From: Trema orientale
Taxonomy: Eukaryota; Streptophyta; Magnoliopsida; Rosales; Cannabaceae
Assembly: GCA_002914845.1 (NCBI GenBank)
Contig: JXTC01000110.1
Coordinates: 772,228-836,227 of the forward strand
Length of the DNA stretch: 64,000 nt
Direction of reading: 5' to 3'
Positions within the stretch are counted from its first letter, which is position 1. Every line of letters begins with the position of its first letter. The notes below the pieces were generated by a model. That model did not search any database, was not told the origin of the DNA, and saw only the letters and a program-made list of their open reading frames with translations. A program made the translations under genes and the position numbers. Of the stretch, positions 35,036-46,400 are shown one piece after another.

Positions 35036-35730
35036 TATAAGAAACTACAAAGGTTTCCTAGAAACTAATTTGGTTTAATTTGGTTTCCTATTAGCGGAAT
35101 AGTTATGTAAGTAAGTAAATTACAGGAAACCACAAAAGTTTCCGGAAAACTAGTTTAGTTTCCTTTAGCCGAAAGCCCTGTACATAAGTAAATCACAGGA
35201 AAGTACAAAAGTTTCCTGGAAACCATTTTAGTTTCCTTTAGCCGAATATCCTATACGTAAGTAAATTACATGAAACCATGAACATTTCCGAGAAATCATT
35301 GTGGTTTCCCTATTGCAGAATGTCCTATAGCTAAATAAATCATAGGAAACCATCGCGGTTTCTGAATATCCTGTACGTAAATAAATCACATGAAACTATG
35401 AACATTTTTAAGAAACTATTGTGGTTTCTTTTTTGCAGAATGTCCTGTAGCTAAATAAATTACAGAAAACTATCGTGGTTTCTTTTTAGCAGATTGCCCT
35501 GTAGCTAAGTAAATCACAGGAAACCATAAAAATTTCCTAAAAACTATTGTAGTTTCTTTTTGAATAACAGTCAACTACACATTAGTTTCCTGGAAATCAT
35601 TGTGGTTTCTTTTAGCAGAATACCCTGCAGCTAAGTAAATCACAGGAAACCAAGAAAGTTTCCTGGAAACTATCGCAGTTTCTGTTTTGCAGAATGCCTT
35701 GTAACTAAGTAAATCATATGAAACCATGAA
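35036..35730. repeat. Minisatellite, 73-74 bp unit
   Basis: The anchor GTAAATCACAGGAAACC (with variants) recurs at 35115, 35188, 35261, 35335, 35381, 35455, 35509, 35635 and 35709. Spacings are mostly 73 or 74, with shorter or doubled intervals where units are truncated or diverged. Each unit carries GGAAACCA ... TTTCCTGGAAAC ... TGGTTTCC, so it is itself partly palindromic. The array is non-coding. Confidence 0.85.
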
Positions 35731-35869
35731 ATTAGCAATCTTCTCAATCATAAGAAATGACCCATACAAATTTAAACCCAAAAATGAAAATGAAACCAAA
35801 GGTTGAAGTTGCTGAAATCAATACATCTATAACCGAAGGAGCACCGTGAGATGTCGTGAGTGAAGAAAG

Positions 35870-36342
35870 TAGATGAGAACCTATTTAGATTGCCTTCCCT
35901 CTTAGACTTTTCTTTCCTTTTTAAACTAGGATCAGGACCACTGCGATACCGGGTCGGGTTCTTGGGTCTGCAGAGGCCTATACTCCTGCAAAGGGGTATC
36001 CGAAATCGGGTTGCCGGAGAATGCCCTGGCCTCCACATATGTGTATATGACTCGCCATTGGGTTTCGAGTCGAGTTATAATTTGGACCTTTCGAAGCTCC
36101 AGTGCTCATCTTACACGTCAATTTACAAGTTTGGGGACCAAGATGACCCAACAAAGTGGCAGTTCGGGGTGTCATTGAGGTATAATGAGTCGTCCTACAG
36201 TAATGAGTGCAAGGACTATGAAGAAAGTTCTGAGTTTTCGGGTTTGGATGAGTCATTTACTTGTATTTACCACAATGGGATCAACACTAGCGTCAATTGC
36301 TTTGGCCAAGGCTTTTCCTATGAGTTCACCAACTATGTCTGA
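35870..36342 (+). pseudogene. Decayed fragment of a LRK10L/WAK-type receptor ectodomain
   Basis: The plus-strand frame ending at 36342 includes SPLGFESSYNLDLSKLQC, then WQFGVSLRYNESSYSNECKD, and ends near FTCIYHNGINTSVNCFGQG. This resembles the cysteine-rich wall-associated receptor kinase C-terminal domain of LEAF RUST 10-like receptor kinases. Several conserved cysteines appear replaced: KDYEES where relatives have KxCExS, EFSG for the xCG motif, and CIY for CxC. No signal peptide, transmembrane segment or kinase follows, and the part before about 36050 is not recognisable in this frame. It is a broken fragment stranded in repeats. Confidence 0.65.
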
Positions 36343-36539
36343 ATTGTTGAAGAGGTTTTGTCCAAGGCTTGGCTCCTTGGTAGATCGATATACCTGATGC
36401 AAGAAAGATCATCTTCTCAGCCAAGATGGGTAAAGTGGTATTTTGGTATAAAAAGATCGTATGAAAATATGTAAAAGAAAGGAGAGCGTAATTTTGGCAA
36501 TATTTTTTCAGAATTAGTGCTGGGTGTCATTTTCCCTAT

Positions 36540-36965
36540 AATAAAGAAAAAAGTTCATAAATACCCATTTTTAAAACCATATTTTCATGAATACCCATTT
36601 TTTATTTTTATTTCATAAATACACGTTTTTATACCTTTTTTTTTTTGGAGAAATGTGGACCACTACTGTTTTACGCATGAAATGTAGACCACGGTATATA
36701 TTTCATTCATTAAATATATACCGCGGTTAACATTTCATGAATAAAACTTACACTCAAAATTAGCACACATTTTAAAATGTGTACCGTTCATATTTTACAC
36801 ATGAAATATGCACCTAATGGATAAAATATACATTGTAAATGTGGACCACTCATATTTTTCATATGAAATGTGGATCATAAAAATGAGTATTTTTGAAAGA
36901 AGTTTTAAAAACAAGTATTTTTGAAATAAGTTTTAAAAAACGGGTATTAGGTGTAATTTTCACTA
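36540..36965. repeat. Palindromic AT-rich repeat
   Basis: The left side has AAATACCCATTTTTAAAACCATATTTTCATGAATACCC. The right side has the approximate reverse complement (AAATGAGTATTTTTGAAAG ... AAAACGGGTATTAGG). Between them the phrase CATGAAATGTGGACCAC/TATATACCGCGG recurs in both orientations. A related sequence is visible at about 22600-22870. Probably an old foldback element. Confidence 0.5.
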
Positions 36966-37166
36966 TAATAAAGGGTTTTTTTTGGGTTTTACCTTCAAAA
37001 ATTGAAAAAAATTACAAATATACGGTACTAGAAAATAATTCCTTTCCATACCGCACGTAGTTGGCATTTTTGAAAAGTTGAAAGTGACAAATGCAGTGGC
37101 AAATATTGTAAATAAAATCATCTTGTTTTGACACGATTATATATTAAAAAGCATGCTATAGCTTTC

Positions 37167-37260
37167 GAGATTAGGCTTAGCTTGGTGGCATGTGCCTTTG
37201 GTTTTTATTATCAGGTGCATGGTTCAAAGTTCGAACGTGACTTTTGTCATTTTGTTTTCC
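37167..37260 (+). repeat. tRNA-like sequence, possible SINE head
   Basis: GGCTTAGCTTGGTGGCATGTGCC resembles a polymerase III A-box region, and GGTTCAAAGTTCGAACGTGAC resembles a B-box with T-arm, about 50 bases apart. GGTGCATGGTTC recurs at about 37310. There is no cloverleaf good enough for a tRNA gene. Confidence 0.4.
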
Positions 37261-37358
37261 TTTTATATTAATAATAGTTATTATGTTAAAAAACATGTAA
37301 ACTCAGGTGCATGGTTCCAACGTTGATACCTTTTTCCGTTATTTTTTTTGTTACCATT

Positions 37359-37605
37359 CTCCTTCTCAGTTATATAAGAATTTATTTTTGATTTTACTTG
37401 GGGATATTAGGCACGAATTTTTTTTCTTCATATTTGTGCCTTGGTATATTTTTATAATTTTTTTTACAAAATAATAAATTNTTCTCCTTCTCAGTTATAT
37501 AAGAATTTATTTTTGATTTTACTTGGGGATATTAGGCACGAATTTTTTTTCTTCATATTTGTGGTTTGGTATATTTTTATAATTTGTTTTACAAAATAAT
37601 AAATT
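37359..37605. repeat. Near-identical tandem duplication around an undetermined base
   Basis: The block TTCTCCTTCTCAGTTATATAAG ... TACAAAATAATAAATT (about 122 bases) occurs at 37359-37480 and again from 37482, separated by a single N at 37481. The copies differ at only a few positions. This may be a recent duplication or an assembly artefact at a contig join. Confidence 0.85.
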
Positions 37606-37748
37606 TTTATAAAATAATTACTTTTCCTAATATTATTATATTATTATTTATAATAGTAAATGAGAAGTCATTCGATTACAACCGATAATTTTCTAGGTAT
37701 AGGTAATTATTTTTTTTTAAAGAGATTATAGGTATAGGTAATCAACTA

Positions 37749-38642
37749 TCTCAACAAATAAGTATTTTATAAAATATGTTAACCACTTAAGTAATTGATA
37801 ACCAGAAACCAATCTAGTTACTAATTTCCAGTTTGGTAGTCACTTATAAGATTGGTAACTAGTTATCAGTAACCAATCTGGTTTCTTGTTCCCAAACAAG
37901 ACTAAACTAGTTATTACTTACTTTGATTACAAGTTACTAATTTATTACTGGTTATTGGTTAGTAGTTTCTCTGTTTTTTTTTTTATTATCATTCTTATTA
38001 ACAATAACAAATTTTAGTTACTAGTTAATTACTAGTTATCGGTTACTGGTTACTAGTAACCTGCTACCAGTATGGTTACTAGTTATTGGTTACTAGTTAC
38101 CAATAACTAATCTAGTAACCAGTTATCAATCTAGTTAATGAAAACTAATTTGGTTACTTGTTTTCATATTGGTGGCTAGTTATAAAATTGATGATAGTTA
38201 TTGGTTAATTTGGTCACTGTTTACGAGTCCCTCAAAGGTTACTAGTTATAGGTTTTCATACTTATAGTTATGCCTGGTTAGTTATTACTAGTAATATTAA
38301 TATAAGGGGCTAATTACTAAAATTAGTTACTAGTTTATAGTTACTACTATAAACTGCTATTTGTTTCTAGTTTTTGGTTACCAATTTGGTTACTGTTTAC
38401 AAATCCCTCAAAGGTTACTAGTCATTAGTTTCTATACATGTGTATGGTTATTCGTTACTAGTAATATTAATATAAGGGACTAATTACTACAAATTAGTTA
38501 TTGGTTTAAAGTTACCACTATAAAGATTATTGTTACTGGTTTCTAATTTTTGATTCCAATTAGATTGGTTACTGGTTTCTAGTTTCTGGTTACCAATTAC
38601 TTAAGTGGTTAACATATTTTATAAAATACTTATTTGTTGAGA
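37749..38642. mobile_element. Large foldback element with 55-bp terminal inverted repeats
   Basis: The left end at 37749-37803 (TCTCAACAAATAAGTATTTT onward) and the right end at 38588-38642 are reverse complements with one mismatch by eye over 55 bases. The 780-bp interior is built largely from degenerate GGTTACTAGTTACC-type words in both orientations. It includes an internal direct duplication of about 180 bases (TCCCTCAAAGGTTACTAG at about 38228 and 38404, each followed by TTACTAGTAATATTAATATAAGG). No transposase frame is present, so it would be non-autonomous. No target duplication is obvious. Confidence 0.75.
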
Positions 38643-39409
38643 CAGAAATCTGTTATATTATTAATAATCTGTTAAAATACTTATTAGTTAGCAAATCATA
38701 GATGGAAGGGGAATTTACCATATGTTTGAAGTTACCGATCCAAAATTATTATTATTTAAACAAAAAGAAAAATAAAATAAGATGTATAGAATTGGGCTGG
38801 ATCAGAGATAGAATTGGGCTGGATCATAAAAATAAAGTAACAGATTTGTTTAAAGTTACCGAAGAATAGGATGAGCGAATTAGAAGGAAGTGGTATTTTT
38901 GTAAAAAATACCGTATAAGAAAATATAAAAACGAGATTACCGTATATGTGTATTTACTTTTTAAAATACCGTGTTTCTCCTAAATTCCCCTATAATTATC
39001 TAGTAACAAAATTACACCTGATGTACTGCCCATAGTATTGCTATAAATAAATATATATCAATTACACGAAAGATTCTTATGCTATTTCTTAATACATTTC
39101 GCAGTGGTCAAGAATGTCACTTTCTTTTTTAAGTTAAAAAAATCTTTCGATTAATGTTCAGTGCATCAGTTCATATACTTGGTACATCAAGCTGATTATA
39201 TTTAATGGATAATTTCACTTTTATACTTTGTATTTTGACACTTTATTCAGTTTGTACTAGGGGTGTTCACGGTGCGGTTTGACCGATCTGAACCCTCTCA
39301 GATTAACCAAACCACATATTCGGTTTGATAAAATTAACAAACCGTGCGGTCTATACTAACTGGTCAAAACCGGCCAAACCGCACCTATAGTTTGCGGTGC
39401 GGTCTGGCC
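38643..39409. other. Non-coding, with a TAGGGGTGTTCACGG-type repeat at its end
   Basis: AT-rich sequence without a gene up to about 39255. From 39257, TAGGGGTGTTCACGGTGCGG and the following sequence, rich in CGGTTTG/CAAACCG words, match a repeat type common in plant genomes (often hAT-like). Its far end is lost in the sequence gap that follows. Confidence 0.55.
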
Positions 39410-39493
39410 NNNNNNNNNNNNNNNNNNNNNNNNNNNNNNNNNNNNNNNNNNNNNNNNNNNNNNNNNNNNNNNNNNNNNNNNNNNNNNNNNNNN
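39410..39493. other. Assembly gap (run of N)
   Basis: Eighty-four undetermined bases, followed by a long poly(T) run. The gap cuts off the repeat on its left and lies just upstream of the first visible exon of the methyltransferase gene. Confidence 0.99.
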
Positions 39494-39768
39494 TTTTTTT
39501 TTTTTTTTTTACCACAAATAGTTCAAATCCAAATATTGTGCTTTTCCGGGATTTGGGTTATTTGATTTCGTTGATTTAGAAACTCTTTTGAGCGCCAGTA
39601 AACATAAAAAAAATACTCAAGAAAAAGGGAAAGCAATGGGGCGGTTTTTATAGTTTTTGTGTTATACTAAATATTTTTAGTTATTATTTAAGGTCAAGAA
39701 GTGTGGAGTGGCTACTGTATCTCATAGTTAGTATTAATAATAGTGTTTATGTTTGTTTTTTTATGCAG

Positions 39769-40458
39769 CTATCCAGATGCTGCAGATGAGGATGTTAAAA
39801 GATATGAAAAATCTTTTAAGAAGCTTCCACCTGCCCATAAGGTATCTGTCTTTTCTGCTTGCTTTTAGTGGAATTCGAGAGTTGATATTGGAGCATTTGA
39901 GTTAAAAGAAATTATCTTACTTAATTGCTTTTAGCTTCTTCATTCACTTTCTTCTTACATGTTTAGTAATGCTTTGTGCTAACATTTTTGAAAGAATCGG
40001 AGAACCCAGCAACCTTTATTGGAATTAATTCATCATTTTATCTTGTCTAACAGTAATATGGTAAAAACCAGACTAGCAGTCTCAACCGTTTCTCATATCT
40101 CGAACTCATGGGCTTGAGATGTGCTTCATCGTATGCTACTTTGTCTTACTAACTTGTACTGCTTGTTACCTTGAAGCAAATAAAGCAAATAGTAATAACA
40201 ACTACACTGAAGATGAAAGGTCAAGTATGTTTAGCGTAGATTTTTTATTTTAATGAGTAAGACTTTATCAAAAATAAAAAGAACAAGATTACCGGAACTT
40301 CTAGACATAATTGGTGCACTGTCCTACTACGCACTACCACCCCTTGTATATGTGATAACAAGAGTATACAATTTAGTAGATCGGGAAAAGCTGCGGGGCT
40401 ACTTGTTCCCTGCCTTTGTAATCTTTAATTTGTAGTTATTAGTATATTTGTTTCTTAC

Positions 40459-40494
<36 letters not shown>

Positions 40495-43400
40495 TGATTG
40501 GTAAAAATATTTTTTGGAGCCTATTGGCTACACTCCTTATCATATATTGGCTCCATTGTCCGAACTCCCTATTGTTATGACTTGTAACTATCGTGAAATT
40601 TGTAATGGAAATATGTTGGTAGGTGATGTTTTCTTAGTGAAGTGTTATGGTATGTTTCATTGATTTTGGAGAGACATGACTAAAGTTAGTGTCTTCATGC
40701 TAGTCTTTCACAGCATAATACACACATAATGGAGCATTTGTTCTCGTCTCCTTAGTTACAAGATTTTATTTTGACATTGAGCTAATGCTATGCGACCTAT
40801 GTGTTTTTGTTGCATGATTCTGCAGGCTTTGTTATCCCATTATCTGTCGAAGTTTCAAAAATTGAGACGGTAACTATTACTGCAATGTTTTTCTTTTTAT
40901 TTTAAGTTTTGTAATCGTTGACTAGTTTGGCCACCAGAATAGGTAAACTTTGTTTCCTTTGATTTGCTCTTTAATTCTTGGGAAACTTACCTTGTCACTC
41001 CTTAAACTTATTTCAAAATTACACTAACACTCATCCACTATGCAAATTTGACCACTATATTTTTTTTTCCTTTCGTTTTGACGATTCCTATTAACATAAC
41101 AATTAATCATTTAAATTAAAAGAATAGTATAGCTAAAGAATGAAGATTTTATCAACTTCGTAATATTTTTTAAGCCTAAGGGTGGTCAGTGTAATTATTT
41201 TTGGCTTAGGGGGTTTCACTGTACATTACAGATAAGGCAGGGGTGTATAGTGTAATTTTCCCTTAATTCTTTACGCATTTTATAGTATTTAATTTCATGG
41301 TCTTGTGCAATTGGGCTCCTAATTTAATATGGCGGATTACTCTTTCAGACGATAGGGCTGATTCGTTTCCTTTCCCTTTTCCCTTTGGTTGTGGGAGATT
41401 CTTATAAATATTGTAGAGATTGTACAATGAATTGTACTGAAATTTTCACCACATGATATCAGAGCTGTAGGCTCTATTCTAAGGGTTTTCTTGTTAGGGT
41501 TTTTGTTAGCATGTTCAACCTTAATTGCAGAAAAAGTACACAATCTTTATTGCCAGCAGAGGTGCTAAAACTCAATTGCCTATTGTTTGTGTGCCCTATT
41601 ACAACTCTTTCACTTTCTTTCAATTTGCCCTTATACCTATCCAACCCTGGTATTCAAATATGTCTTAAGACTTTCAGTTTTACCCCTGACTAGAGCCAGT
41701 AGTGCTGCCAAACTAGATTCCAATTTCTCAGTCAATCAACATTCATCGGAAGAGTATCAAAACCGGCAAGGCTGTTTATACTCAATGTTGACAACTACCT
41801 TGCTTGGTCACAACAGGTAAAGATGTTTCTAAAGCGCAAAGGAAAATTGAGTGGTCTAATAGGCCCTGTGCCTAGTAAAGACGATCCCAAGCTTACTTCT
41901 GAGGAGGATGAAAATATTATTTGTTGGCCTTGGAATTCCACACAACCTGAAATATGTGGGTTATACATGTTTCGCATGACGGCAAAGGAGATGTGGAAGG
42001 CTAATCGACAAACCTACTTCAAAGAACAAAGATGCCCTCCATGTCTATGGGATATATACTAATATTTTAGCCACTCAGCAAGGTAATTTATCTGTCATTG
42101 AGTATTTAAATGTAATGAAAAGCTTGTGGTTTGAATTAGACTATTATGAAAACTTATGGAGTGCAACGAAGACACTACAATGATGCAAAAAAAATATTGA
42201 ATTGAGAAAGGACTTTTCAGTGGCTTGCTGGTTTCAACATGGAATATGATCAAGTTAGGGATTTCGCTCCTTTGGAAATATTGCCATAATGAAGTTGAAC
42301 ACAAGCTTACCCCGTTCAACTAGTAAAGTCACTACTGAAGTTGGGAAGAGTGATCAGCTGAAGCCTCCTAGCAATAAAGACAATCTTTGGTGTCATTACT
42401 ACAAGAATCCGAGACACACCAAAGAATATTGTTAGAAACTTTGTGGGAAACAACAAACCTTTTGTAGAAACAATTGGAATCACAATCGTCAATTTTGATG
42501 ATACCTCTTACCACGAAAATGAGCTGGGAAGACAGAAATCAATGGACTCAAAAAGGAGATTAAACAACTTTGTAGTCTACTTACCTCAATGGATAAGTCG
42601 AAGGCCTCCTCTAAAGATTGTTTTTTGGTACTTGGGTAATTGACCTAGATGCAACAGATTATATGACAAACTCTTCTTACCCTTTTAGTTTCTAAAGTAG
42701 CCGATGGGACTTTGGTCACTATGGCTAGTCAAGGATCGATTCTCTTAACACCTCTTGCACTCAAATCTGTTTTACGTGTTCCTAAATTATCAGTTAACCT
42801 TTTGTCAATCCACCGAATTACAAAAGATCTTGAATGTAGTGTAACTTTTCTTCCCAACTCACTGTGTGTTTCAGGACTGGGTTATGGGAAAGACGATTGG
42901 GCATGCTAAAGGAAAGGATTCTACCATCTTTAAACAAATAATGGGCTAAATGTATTTGAAGTGGTTTGAAATTGTATATAGTTTCTGTGTAAGGATCTGT
43001 ACAAAAATAGAAGGTCCTAGGCTAAGAAACTGTAAAATAGTTGACTAGTCTAATTAATAAATTACATACACAATCAGATCCCATATAATGGCGAAAGTAG
43101 CCAGGTGTACATAAGAGGGGAATCAGGAAAATAAACAATAGAGTATTCCACTGATCTGCCAATTCAATTTGAGCCAAGTCGCCAACACTCTCCCCTCAAA
43201 TTGGAAAGTAGTGTATGTCGTGTAATCCCAACTTGCCAATCAGTAGGTTGAAACGTAGGGCCGTCTGTTCCTTTTGTCAATACATCAGCCAATTGTTGTT
43301 TTGATGTGACATAAGTAGTACATATGGTACTGACGAAGTGGGTTGGCTCAAGTGGTAAGAGCACCCACTATTTAGGATCTCAGTCTTAGGTTCGAGTCAC

Positions 43401-46400
43401 AATGGGGATAGGCGTGAAAGCTTATTATCCCTAATGGGATGGGGTCGGGATTGGGTAGTGGTAGGTATTTTTCTTTAATTTGTATAAGTGGAGGAGCTCC
43501 ATTTTTTTTCTTTTTTAATTTTTATTTTTAAAGTAGTACATATGGTACTATTTTTCTATTTTTTTTATTTTTTATTTTTAATAAAGTATCTATCGACTTC
43601 AACATGCTTTGTCCTACCATGCAGAAGTGGCTTGTGGGCAATGGAGATAAAAGCTTTATTGTCACAATATCATTTTTTAGGATCTTTATGTTCCAAGTGC
43701 AGTGATATAGTACCCAAAGGGAAGAGAAAAGAGAAGAAGAGAGAGAGATAGATAGAAAAAGGATTTAGACAGATTAGAGAGACCAAAGAGAATCAAGAGA
43801 GTGAATTAGAACAGTACAGAGATATAGTTCTTGAAGATCAGGAAAATCGCTAAAACAAATAAAACAAAGTTCTACAAATCTGCCTAATCAATTTCTACCA
43901 ACATGATTGTACCAAGCATGTTGAAGTGGATAAACATTTCTTGAAAGCTTTCTTAATTATTTAGCAATGTTTCTCTATACTTATTGTTTACTTAAATCCC
44001 ACTGTCTTGATTTTTGCTTGAATGTATCACTTAGGCATCCTTGTGAGTATAGAACTTGACATGCGATGCATAGTATGTTCCCATTGTTATTAATGTTTAT
44101 TAAGTTGGAGGCCACCAAAATACGAGAATATATTTTACCAGCTTTATGATTTTGTTTATTCTGGAACAAGTGTGTTTTGATGCAAATTTGAAATCCGCAA
44201 AATGTACTTTTCAAGTTCTAATTGATTGCGCCTTTGACCTTTCTGTGCAGGTGTATTTCTGTAAATTCGTATTTCATATTTAGCATGCTTCAGGTTAGTT
44301 TGAAGTCACTTTTTATAACCTTTTTTTTTTCCTCTTAAAAATGTGTGCTGCTTGATAATATTTTGTTGCCGAAGCACTTCGTCCCTGAACAAGTCCTCAA
44401 AATGGTATCTTTTAAGAAAATATATTGACCGCTTTACTTTTTGTCTCGCAAAAATCGATTATATGACAGGCATTTGAACCCCCACTTGATATGAGCCAGG
44501 ACATAGATATTTGTGAAAACCTTCCTCTTGAAGATGCACCCAATAATCATTGCTCCTCTGAAACGAGGGATGTTAACTGTAGTCATTCTACTTCCACTAG
44601 TGGAAGAAATTGTTTCTCCAAATCAAATGAAGCCTTTTGCGAGGAAGGCAGCAATTTATACAACTCGCCAAAAGGAGTTGTTGCCAATAAGGTTCATGCA
44701 ATAGTCATCTCCACATGAGCTTTTTCAATGAATTAGAAATTTTATTTATGGTTCGTACATTTTTCATTTTATGTCTTTTTCATTTAGAAATTTGACCTCT
44801 GTAGATAACAACAGGAGGTGGAAAATGAAGGTCAGAATGCATCCTGTAATGGATGCAATCCTGGCTTGGAGTATGACAAAGAGATGGGAACTTGCTGCGG
44901 AAATGATGCCATTGATTCAAATGGAAATGTATGTGTTTTGGTGACCTTTTGCGTTGCATCTCATAGCCTATTCATTCTGTTGTATATTCCATTTATCTGT
45001 AATAATCATCAAAATTATTTCTTGTAGATTGGAGGTGCATACATTTTATGTCTTCCCAATTAAATATCTAGGAATAATTTGTATATCATAAATTATCTTT
45101 TCACGTTCTTCCGACAAGGAGAACATTGGATAACATTCGAGTCCTTCAAAGTGTTCAAAATTTAAATCTATGTATTAACACTTGTATGTTAAAATGATTA
45201 TATTTTTTTCCCGGAAATCTTACTTTACTTTTTATCAATAACTTTAGGCATTCAAAGAACTTTTTAGATATGTTACTCCTTTGTAGTTGCCAAAAGTAGC
45301 AAAACCCATTTTATATTTTTGTTTTAAAATGTGATTTTCCTTAACAAAGAAGGAACAATTGCTCTCTCTTCCTCTCTCTCACTTTCAAGAATAACACAAA
45401 TACTTTTGTTTATGTATATTCGTTTAATAATACTTTATGTTGAAAATTTTATCTTGCTTCAAAAATTCAGGCATCTTTCTCAAATCATGAGTGGTTGGAC
45501 CCATCGATTCAGTTTAATGTCCCTTTAGTTGATGTTGACAAGGTATATCCACTTCTATTGTTCTATGATATTTTGCTATATTGGCAGTTTTTCAATAGAC
45601 ATTGTGAATTCTTTTTGGACTAAATCTTTGTTGTGCATATAAGTATGACAGTTTCTCATGCTCATTATACTTTCTAGCTACTTGCGCCAATGCCAAGTTA
45701 CAAGTTTGAATTCAAAATGAGGCAGTGTTGGAATAATTTTGTTTTCAGCTACCATCATAGTATTAAGGCCAGCTGAGGAAATAAAAGATGATTTGGCTGG
45801 CACTAAAAGTCTTTCAGAACAAAATGAAAGTGCGTGTTATTGCTTGAAGTTTTGGCTTTAGTTAAGGAGCTTTCCATTACTTCTATTCATAATGGTCAAA
45901 ACTTATTAGCAGATTGTGTCGAAATGTGCTGAGTCGCTTGAAACTCATATGCTGGATGAAAAGGCAAGAGTTGTCATATGATACAACGGTTTTGGATATT
46001 CTAATATGGGTATGGAGTGAATGCCTAAATTGTATTACACTTGGCTTATTACTGATCAACTTTCAGAAAGATCTAGGTAACAAATAGTCAAAGATACCTC
46101 AATCACAAACAACTGTCATCAAAAGAAAACCAAATTATGGCTTCCACTTGAGCTTCATTGAACTTTTGCATTTTTGCATTTTCTTCTTCTTCTTCTTCTT
46201 CTTCTATTTTATTTTATTTTTTGTTTTTAATAATTTTGTCTTTTGTTATTTTACTTCATCTCTTAGTATTCAAACCCGCATAGAATGCATAAACACAATA
46301 AAATATAAATGCATTATTTCGGGGATTAATGCGTTGGATAATCATTTTACACAATTGGCTTGTCTTGTTGGGTGTGAAGCGGCTTCTTGGCCCATTGAGT

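Noticed and set aside
35036..35730. CRISPR-like array
   Set aside because: The units are diverged tandem repeats without unique spacers of constant length, and the genome is a plant.
35978..36256. Minus-strand frame containing QPDFGYPFAGV, which faintly recalls the YPF motif of wall-associated kinase ectodomains
   Set aside because: The match is too short and lacks the neighbouring cysteines; the plus strand of the same region carries the stronger receptor-like signal.
37167..37260. Functional tRNA gene
   Set aside because: A- and B-box-like words exist but no acceptor stem or complete cloverleaf can be drawn, so it is listed only as a possible SINE head.
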